From Chlorobaculum thiosulfatiphilum (lineage in GTDB: Bacteria; Bacteroidota; Chlorobiia; Chlorobiales; Chlorobiaceae), in contig NZ_VDCH01000009.1 of the NCBI RefSeq assembly GCF_006265165.1, positions 17,207 to 81,206 of the forward strand: a stretch of 64,000 nt of DNA, given 5' to 3'. Of this stretch, positions 1 through 8,141 are shown piece after piece. The position numbers were made by a program, and so were the translations under genes. Position 1 is the stretch's first letter. Every line of letters starts with the position of its first letter. The notes beneath the pieces were generated by a model that made no database searches, was not told the DNA's origin, and saw nothing but the letters and a program-made list of their open reading frames with translations.

Positions 1-1
1 T

Positions 2-91
2 TCTGATCAGGATGTCAAGAGGCTAAGTCCTGATTGGCATAAGATTGGTGAAGCAAAGACCTATATTTATAAATTCAAATCACCGGATTAG
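2..91 (+). CDS. C-terminal end of an unidentified protein (cut by window edge)
   Basis: The frame starting at base 2 is open for 29 codons and ends in TAG at 89-91. The visible tail is hydrophilic and ends KFKSPD. A tail of this kind could close a membrane glycosyltransferase, given the GT87-like gene 60 bases downstream on the same strand, but nothing in 29 residues identifies a family. The stretch is AT-rich like the start of the next gene. It could also be chance open sequence. Confidence 0.4.
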   Translation, partial: SDQDVKRLSPDWHKIGEAKTYIYKFKSPD

Positions 92-151
92 AGGTTTTAT
101 AAGAAAAAATTATATTTTATGCGACTATAATTAAATCTTTATATAAGTAAT

Positions 152-1612
152 ATGGTGATATCAATTACACTATATATGATTGCGCTTATTTTACTGATGA
201 CCGTGCTGTCAGCGGTTTCATTACTCTATCTATTTTCGGACAGGGGTTCTGATTTTTTCAATCTGAAAAAGTATCAGAAATATCCTCTGCTTAACCGGAG
301 TTATCTGCTCTTGCTGACACTGCTGACCAGCGCTCTGCTGGTCAGCGCAATTCTTGCTGCATCGTTTCATAAGCCGGAGGACACGACGGCAGGCTATATG
401 CTCAAGACACTCAATGTCTGGAAGATGACGCATTTAGCCGATTCATGGAAACCCATGTTATGGGCTCTGAAAGAGCTGAACGCAAACCCGCAAAATCCGC
501 TCTCTTTGTACGAACGCATTTTTTTTGTCAGCAAGGTCAAATTTCAGTATCCGTTGAGTTCTTTGCTTTTTCTGGATTATCTCAAGCAGATGACTTCAGC
601 AGACGGGCATGCGATTTCGTTTGCAATGAACATTCTTTGCTGGTTCAGTCTGATTGGTATGGGTTTCATGATCTATTACCTGTTTTCTGATTCGGCAAAT
701 CGCTATGATAAGTATCAAGCGGGGATCAGCTTGGATAGCAAGAAGCAGTCTCGAATATTGTTTTTTATGATAAGTCTGGCATCGGTTTATCTGTTTTATC
801 CTCTGAGCAGATCATTTTATCTTGGGCAGATACAGACGCTGATCAGTTGCTTGACGGCCGCCGCCCTGATTGCCTGGAGCAAAGATCGCAAAGGCCTTGC
901 CGGTTTGCTGGTTGGCCTCTGCTGCTCGATCAAGCCACAATATGCGGTGCTGCTGCTATGGGCGGCATTCCGCAAAGAGTGGAAGTTTTCCGTTTCTCTG
1001 CTGGTCACGGCGGGTATATTGCAGGTTGTTTCAGTGTTGGAGTATGGATTCAGTAATGTTATCGGGTATATCGATGTTTTGCGATTCATCAGCCGGAACG
1101 GCGAGAGCTTTTTTGCAAACCAGTCGCTCAATGGACTGATGAACCGTTTGTTGTTTAACGGAAACAATCTCGTGTGGCTGAAAAACAGTTTTCCCCCATA
1201 CCATCCGGTTGTCTATTACTCGACGGTCGTTAGTTCGGCGGCCATTCTGGGGGCGGCCTTGTTCTGGCGGGTGCGGCAAAAGCCGCAGCTTCTGGATATG
1301 GCGCTGATTTTCCTCAGCGTCACCTTGGCCTCTCCTGTTGCCTGGGAGCATCATTACGGAATCTTGCTGCCGATATTCGCCGTGCTGTTTCCGGCGGCTA
1401 TTGCGCGCAGGCCATTTGGAGCTTGGACCGAGGCGTATCTGCTGACCGCCTGGTTTCTCGTCAGCCAGAAGTTTGAACTCATTACCGACCAGTTCGCCAA
1501 TACCCACCTGAATTTCGTGCAGTCCTACCTGTTTTTTGGAGCCGTCATGGTGCTGGTGCTGCTATACCGGCTGCTGTCGGTCGAGCCGAGGATTGCGAAG
1601 ACTTCCGCATAA
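152..1612 (+). CDS. GT87-like polyprenyl-phosphate-dependent glycosyltransferase, multi-pass membrane protein
   Basis: The product is 486 residues with about ten hydrophobic segments. It resembles the GT87/DUF2029 family, which transfers sugars from polyprenyl-phosphate donors on the outer face of the inner membrane. Family-like features are an LGQIQTL segment near residue 226 and a CSIKPQY segment near 258, followed by a late SPVAWEHHYG stretch. Substrate and product cannot be read from sequence. It lies convergent to a nucleotide-sugar epimerase, which fits a surface polysaccharide role. The first half of the gene is clearly AT-richer than the second half, which may indicate transfer or a mosaic gene. 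The ATG at 152 is the first in the frame and has no good ribosome-binding site. Confidence 0.72.
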   Translation: MVISITLYMIALILLMTVLSAVSLLYLFSDRGSDFFNLKKYQKYPLLNRSYLLLLTLLTSALLVSAILAASFHKPEDTTAGYMLKTLNVWKMTHLADSWKPMLWALKELNANPQNPLSLYERIFFVSKVKFQYPLSSLLFLDYLKQMTSADGHAISFAMNILCWFSLIGMGFMIYYLFSDSANRYDKYQAGISLDSKKQSRILFFMISLASVYLFYPLSRSFYLGQIQTLISCLTAAALIAWSKDRKGLAGLLVGLCCSIKPQYAVLLLWAAFRKEWKFSVSLLVTAGILQVVSVLEYGFSNVIGYIDVLRFISRNGESFFANQSLNGLMNRLLFNGNNLVWLKNSFPPYHPVVYYSTVVSSAAILGAALFWRVRQKPQLLDMALIFLSVTLASPVAWEHHYGILLPIFAVLFPAAIARRPFGAWTEAYLLTAWFLVSQKFELITDQFANTHLNFVQSYLFFGAVMVLVLLYRLLSVEPRIAKTSA

Positions 1613-1653
1613 ACGAGCGGGGCTTCAGCATTTTCGCTGAGGGGGAAAAGGGT

Positions 1654-1694
1654 AAAGCCGAGGCCGGAGTTTCAACTGCTCCGGCCTCGGCTTT
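1654..1694. terminator. bidirectional intrinsic terminator between convergent genes
   Basis: A 16-base perfect inverted repeat (AAAGCCGAGGCCGGAG and its complement) flanks a 9-base loop. It sits between the stops of the glycosyltransferase and the epimerase, which converge. The A-run on one side and T-run on the other let it serve both strands. Confidence 0.85.
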
Positions 1695-1728
1695 ATTCAT
1701 ATCCGGCTACAGGCCGTCGGGCAATCGC

Positions 1729-2781
1729 TCAGACCTTGAAGAATTCGCGGTACCAGGCGATGAAGCGATCGACGCCCTCCTGCACCGAGGTTTCCGGTTT
1801 GTAGCCGAGATCATTCACCAGATCGCTGACGTCGGCGTAGGTGGAGGGAACGTCGCCCGGCTGGATGGGCAGCAGGTTCTTTTCGATGCTCTTGCCGAGC
1901 GCGTTTTCGATGGCTCCGATGTAATCCATCAGGCTGACCGGCTGGTTGTTGCCGATGTTGTAAACGCGGTACGGCGCGGACGACGAGCCGGGATCGGGGG
2001 TCGCGCCGCTCCAGTTCGGGTTCGGCTGGGCGGGATGGTCGAGCACTCGCACGACGCCCTCGACGATGTCGTCGATGTAGGTGAAGTCACGCTGCATGTT
2101 GCCGTAGTTGAACACATCGATCGGGCGGCCTTCGAGCGCGGCTTTGGTGAAGAGGAAGAGCGCCATGTCGGGCCGTCCCCAGGGGCCGTAAACCGTGAAG
2201 AAGCGCAGGCCGGTGGTCGGAATGCCGAACAGATGGCTGTAGGTGTGCGCCATCAGCTCGTTGGATTTCTTGCTCGCCGCGTAGAGGCTGACCGGGTGAT
2301 CGACGTTGTGGTGCACCGAGAATGGCTGGCGTTCGTTCAGGCCGTAAACCGACGAGCTCGACGCATAGCAGAAGTTGCCGAGGCTGTTGTGCCGCGCCGC
2401 TTCCAGAAGGTTCACGAAGCCGACGATGTTCGAGCTGACGTAGGAGCCGGGATTGGTGAGCGAGTAGCGCACGCCGGCCTGGGCGGCCAGGTTGCAGAGC
2501 GCGTCGAATTTCTCCGTTTTGAAAAGCTGGTCGATGCCCTCCTTGTCTTCGAGGTTGAGCTTGACGAAGCGGTAGTTTGGAAACTTTGATGACTGTACCG
2601 GCTTGCCGTATTCGATGGCCGCTTCATCGATGCCCGACCAGGCGAGGCGTCCATACTTGACCCGCTGGTCGTAATAATCGTTGATATTGTCAATGCCGAC
2701 CACTTCATCGCCTCTCGACGCAAGGCGTTCGATAAGATGGAAACCGATGAATCCGGCAGCGCCGGTAATGAGAATTTTCAT
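1729..2781 (-). CDS. NAD-dependent epimerase, probable UDP-glucuronate 4-epimerase
   Basis: This 350-residue short-chain dehydrogenase-type epimerase starts with the NAD-binding GAAGFIG motif at residues 7-13. It has the catalytic YAASK motif near residue 168, preceded by the SSSSVYG segment that supplies the active-site serine. The PWGRPDMALF and RDFTYIDDIV stretches match UDP-glucuronate 4-epimerases (CapI/WbnF type) better than GalE. It would make UDP-galacturonate for lipopolysaccharide or capsule in the cytoplasm. The neighbouring GT87-like gene supports a surface glycan role. Exact substrate is inferred. Length is normal for the family. Confidence 0.85.
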   Translation of the reverse strand: MKILITGAAGFIGFHLIERLASRGDEVVGIDNINDYYDQRVKYGRLAWSGIDEAAIEYGKPVQSSKFPNYRFVKLNLEDKEGIDQLFKTEKFDALCNLAAQAGVRYSLTNPGSYVSSNIVGFVNLLEAARHNSLGNFCYASSSSVYGLNERQPFSVHHNVDHPVSLYAASKKSNELMAHTYSHLFGIPTTGLRFFTVYGPWGRPDMALFLFTKAALEGRPIDVFNYGNMQRDFTYIDDIVEGVVRVLDHPAQPNPNWSGATPDPGSSSAPYRVYNIGNNQPVSLMDYIGAIENALGKSIEKNLLPIQPGDVPSTYADVSDLVNDLGYKPETSVQEGVDRFIAWYREFFKV

Positions 2782-3023
2782 GCGGGGTGTACGATTGATG
2801 CCCTTCTGTCGGGGCGGTTATCGGGAACTGGTGCGTAATCTGGAAGTAGAGTAGCGCCGAAAATCTTATAGGTAAACCTAAAGATAATCAGCTTTTTCCA
2901 AAAAAAGCGTTTCATTCAGGATGAAAACCAGGCCATGTTTGTTTATTGTCGGCAATACGGGAAATAGGGTATCTTTCCGCCTTCTATTGACAAAATCAAC
3001 CATCAATCGCGGAACCGCGCTTC

Positions 3024-3995
3024 ATGAATTTCACTGACGACTCGAAACAGCGCCGGCATCCGGGTCTTTTCGATACGGCGCTGGTGCTGCTCTCCGTTCT
3101 CGCCGTCTATCCGATTGCCGGTTCGCTGCTCACCGTGCTGGTGACCGGCGGCGTCTCTCTGGGTGAAGGGTTCCGGGGTTTGACCGGGCCGGTCGTGTCG
3201 AAGCTGCTCGCGGCTCAGGCTCTCGGGCAGATCGCGGTGCTCGCACTGCCGGTGTTCTGGCTTGTCAGCCGTTTCAGCGGCGGCGGCCTGTTTGGCAGGG
3301 CGACGCTCGGCTGGCTCGGCATCGGCAAGCAGGGTGGCGTTCGATTGGCTCTGATGGCCGGGGCCGGAATGCTGCTGCTGCAACCTGCTTTGTACAGCAT
3401 CGTCGAGTTGCAGACTCTTTTGCTGCCGTATCTCGGAATGCTCGGAAAGACGCTCGCGAGTGAGCAGGCCATGCTCGACCAGTTCCTCAGAATACTTGCG
3501 GGCGATGCGTCAATCGGGGGATCGATCCTCTCGGCTCTGGTGCTCGTGCTGACTCCGGCGTTCTGCGAAGAGCTGTTTTTCCGCGGGTATATCCAGAAAA
3601 GCCTCGCCGTGAACCTCAATCCCCGAAGGGCGGTGCTCTTTACCGGAGTGGTGTTCGCCCTGTTCCACATGGAGTGGTTCAATTTTGCGCCTTTGACGTT
3701 GCTCGGGTGGTATATTGGCTATATTTACCTGAAATCCGATAACCTTCTCGTTCCAGCCATCGCGCACGGAACCAACAATCTGGCCGCCCTCGTCCTGCTG
3801 AAAACCGGCGTTGATTCAGGCGGCGGCGCGACTGATGCGGCATCAGGAGTCATTGGTTACTGGCCGTGGTGGGTTCTGGTGGCGGTTTCGTTGTTTCTCT
3901 TTTTTTTGCTGATCCGGTCATTTCCGGTGAGGCCGGCATTGCAGGATGCCGATAACCCGATGCCTCGGGAGGCATCGCTGAAATCTCACTCCTGA
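3024..3995 (+). CDS. CPBP family intramembrane metalloprotease
   Basis: A 323-residue membrane protein with about seven to eight hydrophobic segments. It carries the CPBP (CAAX protease and bacteriocin-processing) signature: an EELFFRG motif at residues 182-188 in which the two glutamates and arginine are typical, a later FHMEW segment and an AHGTNNL segment that supply the metal and active-site histidines. Members cleave peptides within the membrane; the substrate here is unknown. The stop codon overlaps the cdsA start by one base (TGATG), so the two are translationally coupled. Upstream is a 242-base divergent intergenic region shared with the epimerase start. Confidence 0.85.
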   Translation: MNFTDDSKQRRHPGLFDTALVLLSVLAVYPIAGSLLTVLVTGGVSLGEGFRGLTGPVVSKLLAAQALGQIAVLALPVFWLVSRFSGGGLFGRATLGWLGIGKQGGVRLALMAGAGMLLLQPALYSIVELQTLLLPYLGMLGKTLASEQAMLDQFLRILAGDASIGGSILSALVLVLTPAFCEELFFRGYIQKSLAVNLNPRRAVLFTGVVFALFHMEWFNFAPLTLLGWYIGYIYLKSDNLLVPAIAHGTNNLAALVLLKTGVDSGGGATDAASGVIGYWPWWVLVAVSLFLFFLLIRSFPVRPALQDADNPMPREASLKSHS

Positions 3996-4810
3996 TGCAA
4001 AGCAATCTCATGCAGAGAGTTGCGGTAGCCATTGTGGGTATTCCGCTTTTTCTCTGGCTCAATATGCAAGGCGGCCTGTACTTCCTGGCGCTCGTGCTCC
4101 TGCTCGGTCTCATGGCTACCTGGGAGTTCTGGCGCTTGGCTGCGCACCGGGCGCATCCGCCATCGATCGCCATTCTCTTGCCGCTGACCGCTTTCATCCA
4201 GCTCGATTTCTATTACGGATTCATCGGCTACTGGGAGGCGATTCTCGCCGTGGTGATGTTTCTGTACGTGCTTGAAATCTGGCGGAATCAGGGTTCCCAG
4301 TTCATGAACCTCGGCGCGACGCTGGTCGGCTTGCTCTACGTGAACCTGAGCTTTGGCGCGTTGCTCAGGCTCCGCCTTTCGGAAAACACCGGCGCGGGTT
4401 CCGGCGAGGCGCTGGTGCTGCTTTTGTTTCTATGCGTCTGGGCGGCGGATATTTTCGCCTATTTCGGCGGACGCGGCTTTGGGGGCAAGTTCATCAAAAA
4501 GAAGCTCTTTCCCCGCATCAGCCCGAAGAAGACCTGGGAGGGCTACCTTGCCGGAATTGCCGGAAGCGCCTTGGCGGCATGGGCCTGTTCGGCGTACATC
4601 TCCGGTTGTCCCGACGGACGGGCAATTCCGGCGGGCCTCTTCATCGGCGCGGTCGCGCCTGCCGGTGACCTGCTCGAATCGATGTTCAAGCGCGATGCCG
4701 GGGTCAAGGACTCGTCGGGCGTCATTCCGGGGCACGGCGGCGTGCTCGACCGCTTCGATACGGTGATGTTCGTCGCGCCGCTACTCTATTTTCTCGCGCA
4801 TCACTGGTGA
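3995..4810 (+). CDS. cdsA: phosphatidate cytidylyltransferase
   Basis: CdsA makes CDP-diacylglycerol from CTP and phosphatidic acid at the inner membrane, the branch point for phospholipid head groups. The 271-residue product has several membrane segments and the C-terminal family signature: ADIFAYFGGR, then SPKKTWEGY, then FKRDAGVKDSS with a closing GHGGVLDRFD. The aspartates and the SPKKTWEG block are the usual catalytic and metal-binding parts. It starts at an ATG overlapping the preceding stop; a second ATG five codons later is an alternative start. Confidence 0.94.
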   Translation: MQSNLMQRVAVAIVGIPLFLWLNMQGGLYFLALVLLLGLMATWEFWRLAAHRAHPPSIAILLPLTAFIQLDFYYGFIGYWEAILAVVMFLYVLEIWRNQGSQFMNLGATLVGLLYVNLSFGALLRLRLSENTGAGSGEALVLLLFLCVWAADIFAYFGGRGFGGKFIKKKLFPRISPKKTWEGYLAGIAGSALAAWACSAYISGCPDGRAIPAGLFIGAVAPAGDLLESMFKRDAGVKDSSGVIPGHGGVLDRFDTVMFVAPLLYFLAHHW

Positions 4811-5069
4811 TCTTTCGCCGCTCGAATCCGGTACGGAAAAGAATGTTTTTCTTATATTCCGGTTCTGTTTTTAGAGGTACTCCTCTGTTGATGGTATCGT
4901 GATCTCCGGTTTGCCGGAATCCTGAGCGGATCGCCTGCGGCAGCCAGACTGTTCGCGGGTTTTTACTGTTTCCGGCCAGTCCGGTTTTCCGGTTCGGCGG
5001 CAGTCGGCAACACGCTCCGGAGAATGCGGTTCACGATCTTGCTTCCACACTCTGCAATGCTGATCGATC

Positions 5070-5540
5070 ATGAAAATCGAAGCCCTTCTCACAGAAAAGC
5101 ACATCAACCTGAATCTCGAATCCGGCTCCAAGGATGAGGTGATCGATACGCTGCTCGCCATGGTGTCCAGCCATGCAAAGGTCAGAGATACAAAGCAGCT
5201 CGCCGAGGATGTGCGAAAGCGGGAGCGCGAGATGTCCACGGGCATCGGCAAGAACATCGGCTTGCCACACGCCAAGACCTCCGCCGTGACCGAACCGGTA
5301 CTGGCGCTCGTCACGCTCGCTGGAGAGGTCGATTTCGAGTCGATCGACAACCAGCCGGTCAAAATCGTCTTTCTGCTCGCCACGCCGGAGACCATGCTCG
5401 CCGAGCATCTCAAGCTGCTCGGGCGCATCACCAGAATCGCGGGCCGCGACGATGTGCGCCGCAAGCTTCTGGACGCGGCGACGCCCGGCGAGGTGCTCGC
5501 GCTTTTTCGCGAAGAGGAGAAGGATTTACCCCAGATTTAA
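5070..5540 (+). CDS. PTS EIIA-like (PtsN/fructose type) phosphocarrier domain protein
   Basis: A stand-alone 156-residue EIIA domain of the fructose/nitrogen type. The phosphorylatable histidine is His67 in the GLPHAKT motif, and the preceding MSTGIGKNI stretch is the usual family context. No EIIB or EIIC gene is nearby, so a regulatory role like PtsN is more likely than sugar transport. The 259 bases between cdsA and this gene contain no other gene that I can support. The hisS gene follows 21 bases downstream. Confidence 0.82.
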   Translation: MKIEALLTEKHINLNLESGSKDEVIDTLLAMVSSHAKVRDTKQLAEDVRKREREMSTGIGKNIGLPHAKTSAVTEPVLALVTLAGEVDFESIDNQPVKIVFLLATPETMLAEHLKLLGRITRIAGRDDVRRKLLDAATPGEVLALFREEEKDLPQI

Positions 5541-5561
5541 TTGTCGAGAGAAAAAAGAGTT

Positions 5562-6854
5562 ATGGCGCAGTTGCAGGCAGTGAAGGGTACGCGGGATATT
5601 TTTCCGGATGAAATCGCGCGGTGGCGCCATGTCGAGGGGGTCGTCCACTCGGTGGCGGCGCTCTTCGGATTCAGCGAAATCCGCACGCCCGTTTTCGAGT
5701 ACACCGAGCTGTTCCAGCGCGGCATCGGCGCGACCACCGACATTGTCGGCAAGGAGATGTTCACCTTCCAGCCCGATCCCAATGGCCGCTCCCTGACGCT
5801 CCGCCCGGAGATGACCGCCGGGGTGATGCGCGCCTGCTTGCAGAAAAACCTGCTCTCGCAGTCGCCGGTGCACAAGCTCTGGTACATCAGCGATCTGTTC
5901 CGCAAGGAGCGTCCGCAGGCCGGACGCCAGCGCCAGTTCACGCAGTTCGGCGCGGAGCTGCTCGGCGTCTCCAACCCGGCGGCGGTGGCCGAGGCGCTGA
6001 CCTTCATGATGCAGGTGTTCGAGACCCTCGGCCTGCACGGCTTGCGGCTCCGCATCAACTCACTCGGCGACCTCGACGACCGCGCCCGCTATCGAGAGGC
6101 GCTCCGGGCCTACTTTCAGCCCTGGGAAGCCGACCTCGACGAACCCTCGAAAGAGCGGCTCGAAAAGAATCCGCTGCGCATTCTCGACTCGAAAAATCCC
6201 GCGCTCAAGGAGATGATCGCCGGAGCGCCGAGGCTCTACGCTTCGCTCAAGCCGGAGTCGGTGGCCGAATTCGAGGCTGTGCTCGCCTACCTCGACGATC
6301 GCGGTATTGCCTACGACATCGATCACCTTCTGGTGCGCGGACTCGACTACTACTGCCATACCGCGTTCGAGGTGACCAGTTCCGAGCTTGGCGCGCAGGA
6401 CGCCATCGGCGGCGGCGGGCGCTACGACGGGCTGGCCCGTGAACTCGGCGCGTCCGGCGATCTTCCGGCGGTGGGCTTCGCGGTTGGCATGGAGCGGCTC
6501 ATGATTGTCATGGAAAAGCAGGGGTTGTTTGCAACGCTCAATCCGCACGGTCCGCTCGTTTCTGTCGTCATACAACAGCAGGAACTTGCCAGCCATGCCA
6601 TGCAGGTCGCTTTCCGGCTGCGCAAGGCGGGCATCCAGACGGAGATCGATCTCGCCGGACGGAGCATGAAGGCGCAGATGCGCGACGCCAACCGCATGGG
6701 TTCGGCCTATGCGCTGTTCGTCGGCCAGTCTGAGTTCGAGTCGGGCGTCTATGCGCTCAAGAATCTCGTCACCTCCGAGCAGACCTCGCTCGATCTCGAC
6801 GCCATCATCGAAGTGCTGCGTGAACCGGCGGCGCGGGAGTCGCTGAGGCCGTGA
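5562..6854 (+). CDS. hisS: histidine--tRNA ligase
   Basis: HisS charges tRNA-His with histidine in the cytoplasm. The 430-residue class II synthetase shows motif 2 ([10 protein letters not shown] then [10 protein letters not shown]), the histidine-specific LVRGLDYY block near residue 257, and motif 3 around GFAVGMERL. An anticodon-binding domain fills the C-terminus. The frame could begin at a TTG seven codons upstream, but the ATG at 5562 gives the family-typical start [12 protein letters not shown]. The stop overlaps the next gene's GTG start by four bases. Confidence 0.96.
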   Translation: MAQLQAVKGTRDIFPDEIARWRHVEGVVHSVAALFGFSEIRTPVFEYTELFQRGIGATTDIVGKEMFTFQPDPNGRSLTLRPEMTAGVMRACLQKNLLSQSPVHKLWYISDLFRKERPQAGRQRQFTQFGAELLGVSNPAAVAEALTFMMQVFETLGLHGLRLRINSLGDLDDRARYREALRAYFQPWEADLDEPSKERLEKNPLRILDSKNPALKEMIAGAPRLYASLKPESVAEFEAVLAYLDDRGIAYDIDHLLVRGLDYYCHTAFEVTSSELGAQDAIGGGGRYDGLARELGASGDLPAVGFAVGMERLMIVMEKQGLFATLNPHGPLVSVVIQQQELASHAMQVAFRLRKAGIQTEIDLAGRSMKAQMRDANRMGSAYALFVGQSEFESGVYALKNLVTSEQTSLDLDAIIEVLREPAARESLRP

Positions 6855-7093
6855 AGCCACGGGTTACGATTTACGGCAATCCGGAGTGCTGCCTCTGCGA
6901 CCAGGCGCTCGAAGTGCTCGAAGAGGTGCGGAAACGCACTCCGTTCGAGATCGAGAAGCGGGACATTTCCGGCGACGCCGATCTCATCGAACGCTACGGC
7001 CTCGACATTCCGGTCATCCTCATCGATGGCCAGGTGGCCTTCAAACACCGCATCGACAAAGATCGCCTGATCGCCCTGCTCAAGGGGCGGTAA
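6851..7093 (+). CDS. glutaredoxin-like / DUF836-type thiol-redox protein
   Basis: An 80-residue thioredoxin-fold protein. The redox motif is Cys13-Leu-Cys16 within GNPECCLC, with an extra cysteine at 14 placed as ECCLC. A cis-proline region (DIPVILIDG) follows in the usual position. It starts at a GTG that overlaps the hisS stop, so it is probably coupled to hisS. Small proteins of this type act in cytoplasmic thiol-disulfide exchange; the specific partner is unknown. Confidence 0.8.
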   Translation: MKPRVTIYGNPECCLCDQALEVLEEVRKRTPFEIEKRDISGDADLIERYGLDIPVILIDGQVAFKHRIDKDRLIALLKGR

Positions 7094-7197
7094 ACTGCCC
7101 GCAGACAGATTGGCGCTGCTGCCCGGATGAGTGAACATCAACATTACCCTGTTTATTTGTCCGGAACAGAATTATTCATTGCTGACAGATTGACACC

Positions 7198-7404
7198 ATG
7201 CTGAAATTCATTCTTCTCTTGATCGCCTTGTGGCTGGCCATGCGACTCGTGGGACGGCTCGTTCGCATAACCACCTTTATCGGCGGCAATCAGAACGAGC
7301 GACGCACCAGCCGCTCCCGGAATTTCTCCTCTCCAGGCAGGCGGAAGCAGGTCGAGGAGGCGGAGTACGAGGTGATCGACAGCCAGATCAAACAAAAGGA
7401 GTAA
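7198..7404 (+). CDS. small single-span membrane protein (DUF4834-like)
   Basis: A 68-residue product with one N-terminal hydrophobic helix (about residues 3-20) followed by a basic and then acidic soluble tail ending in EYEVIDSQIKQKE. The layout is like the DUF4834 proteins of Bacteroidetes and Chlorobi, whose function is unknown. The position, just upstream of the rimP promoter and directly before a terminator-like hairpin, suggests that it ends the hisS transcription unit. Confidence 0.6.
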   Translation: MLKFILLLIALWLAMRLVGRLVRITTFIGGNQNERRTSRSRNFSSPGRRKQVEEAEYEVIDSQIKQKE

Positions 7405-7452
7405 AGCGCGCCGATTGCGAGATAGCTGTTTGACATGTGCGCGCTTTTTTTG
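7403..7452 (+). terminator. intrinsic terminator with long loop, overlapping the rimP promoter
   Basis: AAAGCGCGC at 7403-7411 is matched by GCGCGCTTT at 7439-7447, then a run of T. The arms are nine bases and the loop 27 bases. It overlaps the stop codon of the small membrane protein gene. The T-run is also the spacer of the promoter at 7430-7458. Confidence 0.65.
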
Positions 7453-7458
7453 TACATT
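7430..7458 (+). promoter_or_regulatory. sigma-70-type promoter for the rimP-nusA-infB operon
   Basis: TTGACA at 7430-7435 and TACATT at 7453-7458 are separated by exactly 17 bases. The expected start of transcription is near 7465, giving a leader of about 80 bases before rimP. The -35 box and spacer lie inside the preceding terminator's 3' arm. Confidence 0.75.
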
Positions 7459-7500
7459 GTCGCTCACTGGAGCACTGGCCTGTTAGAAGCAAAGTTTCTG

Positions 7501-7530
7501 AAAGTGGGGTATCCCCACTTTTTTGTTTTC
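7501..7530 (+). terminator. leader terminator/attenuator upstream of rimP
   Basis: AAAGTGGGG, a three-base loop TAT, and CCCCACTTT form a nine-pair perfect hairpin at 7501-7521, followed by TTTTGTTTT. It lies between the promoter and the rimP start. A strong intrinsic terminator inside a leader suggests attenuation of the operon, possibly by NusA. The mechanism is inferred. Confidence 0.75.
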
Positions 7531-7544
7531 GGAAATTCGAGTTG

Positions 7545-8075
7545 ATGAACGCGATGATGGATGAGTTGATACACAAGGCGATTGGCGAGTCGATCGCCGA
7601 CCTTGCTGCCGCAACCGGCGACGAGATGTACGTTGTCGAAGCCGCCATTCGCGCTGGCGGCAGAAAAATAGAGCTGACCGTCGATACCGACAAAGGCGTC
7701 AGCATCGGTCAGTGCGCGAAGTTGAGCCGCGCCATCAGGGCGCGTCTGGAGGCTTGCCAAGACAACATCATGCTGGCGGAAGGAGATTTCGATCTCATGG
7801 TCTCGTCACCCGGCATCGGCGAGCCAGTCAAGGTTCAGCGCCAGTACCTGCGACATCTGGGACGTTTGATACGGGTCAATTACCTGGACGGGGAGGCTCA
7901 GCCCAAAGAGATTACGGGTCGCCTGCTCGAAGCCGCCGTCGGGGCTGGGGAGGAGGCGCCGTCGATCACCATCGAGGCTGTCAGGGAGGGCCGGAAAAAG
8001 AGAACCGCCGGAGAACCGCCGGTGACCATTCGTCTTTCCGATGTCGTCAAGGCGGTGGTGCAGGCCGGTTTGTAA
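7545..8075 (+). CDS. rimP: ribosome maturation factor RimP
   Basis: RimP helps assemble the 30S subunit. The 176-residue product has the two-domain RimP pattern: an N-terminal half ending in the SSPGIGEPVKVQRQYLRHLGR block, where the conserved serine-proline-glycine motif and following arginines are diagnostic, then a C-terminal beta barrel. The frame stays open 36 codons upstream, but that part would read through the leader hairpin. The ATG at 7545 gives a normal-length protein. Position before nusA and infB is the standard bacterial order. Confidence 0.92.
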   Translation: MNAMMDELIHKAIGESIADLAAATGDEMYVVEAAIRAGGRKIELTVDTDKGVSIGQCAKLSRAIRARLEACQDNIMLAEGDFDLMVSSPGIGEPVKVQRQYLRHLGRLIRVNYLDGEAQPKEITGRLLEAAVGAGEEAPSITIEAVREGRKKRTAGEPPVTIRLSDVVKAVVQAGL

Positions 8076-8141
8076 GTCATAGTTCCGAGAAGTTTCAAGA
8101 ACGAATCGCAGACTATTCTATAAAAAAAAGATCACACAGCG

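Noticed and set aside
5541..5561. Upstream TTG start of hisS
   Set aside because: It lies directly after the PTS gene stop and adds residues not seen in the family; the ATG at 5562 gives the typical start.
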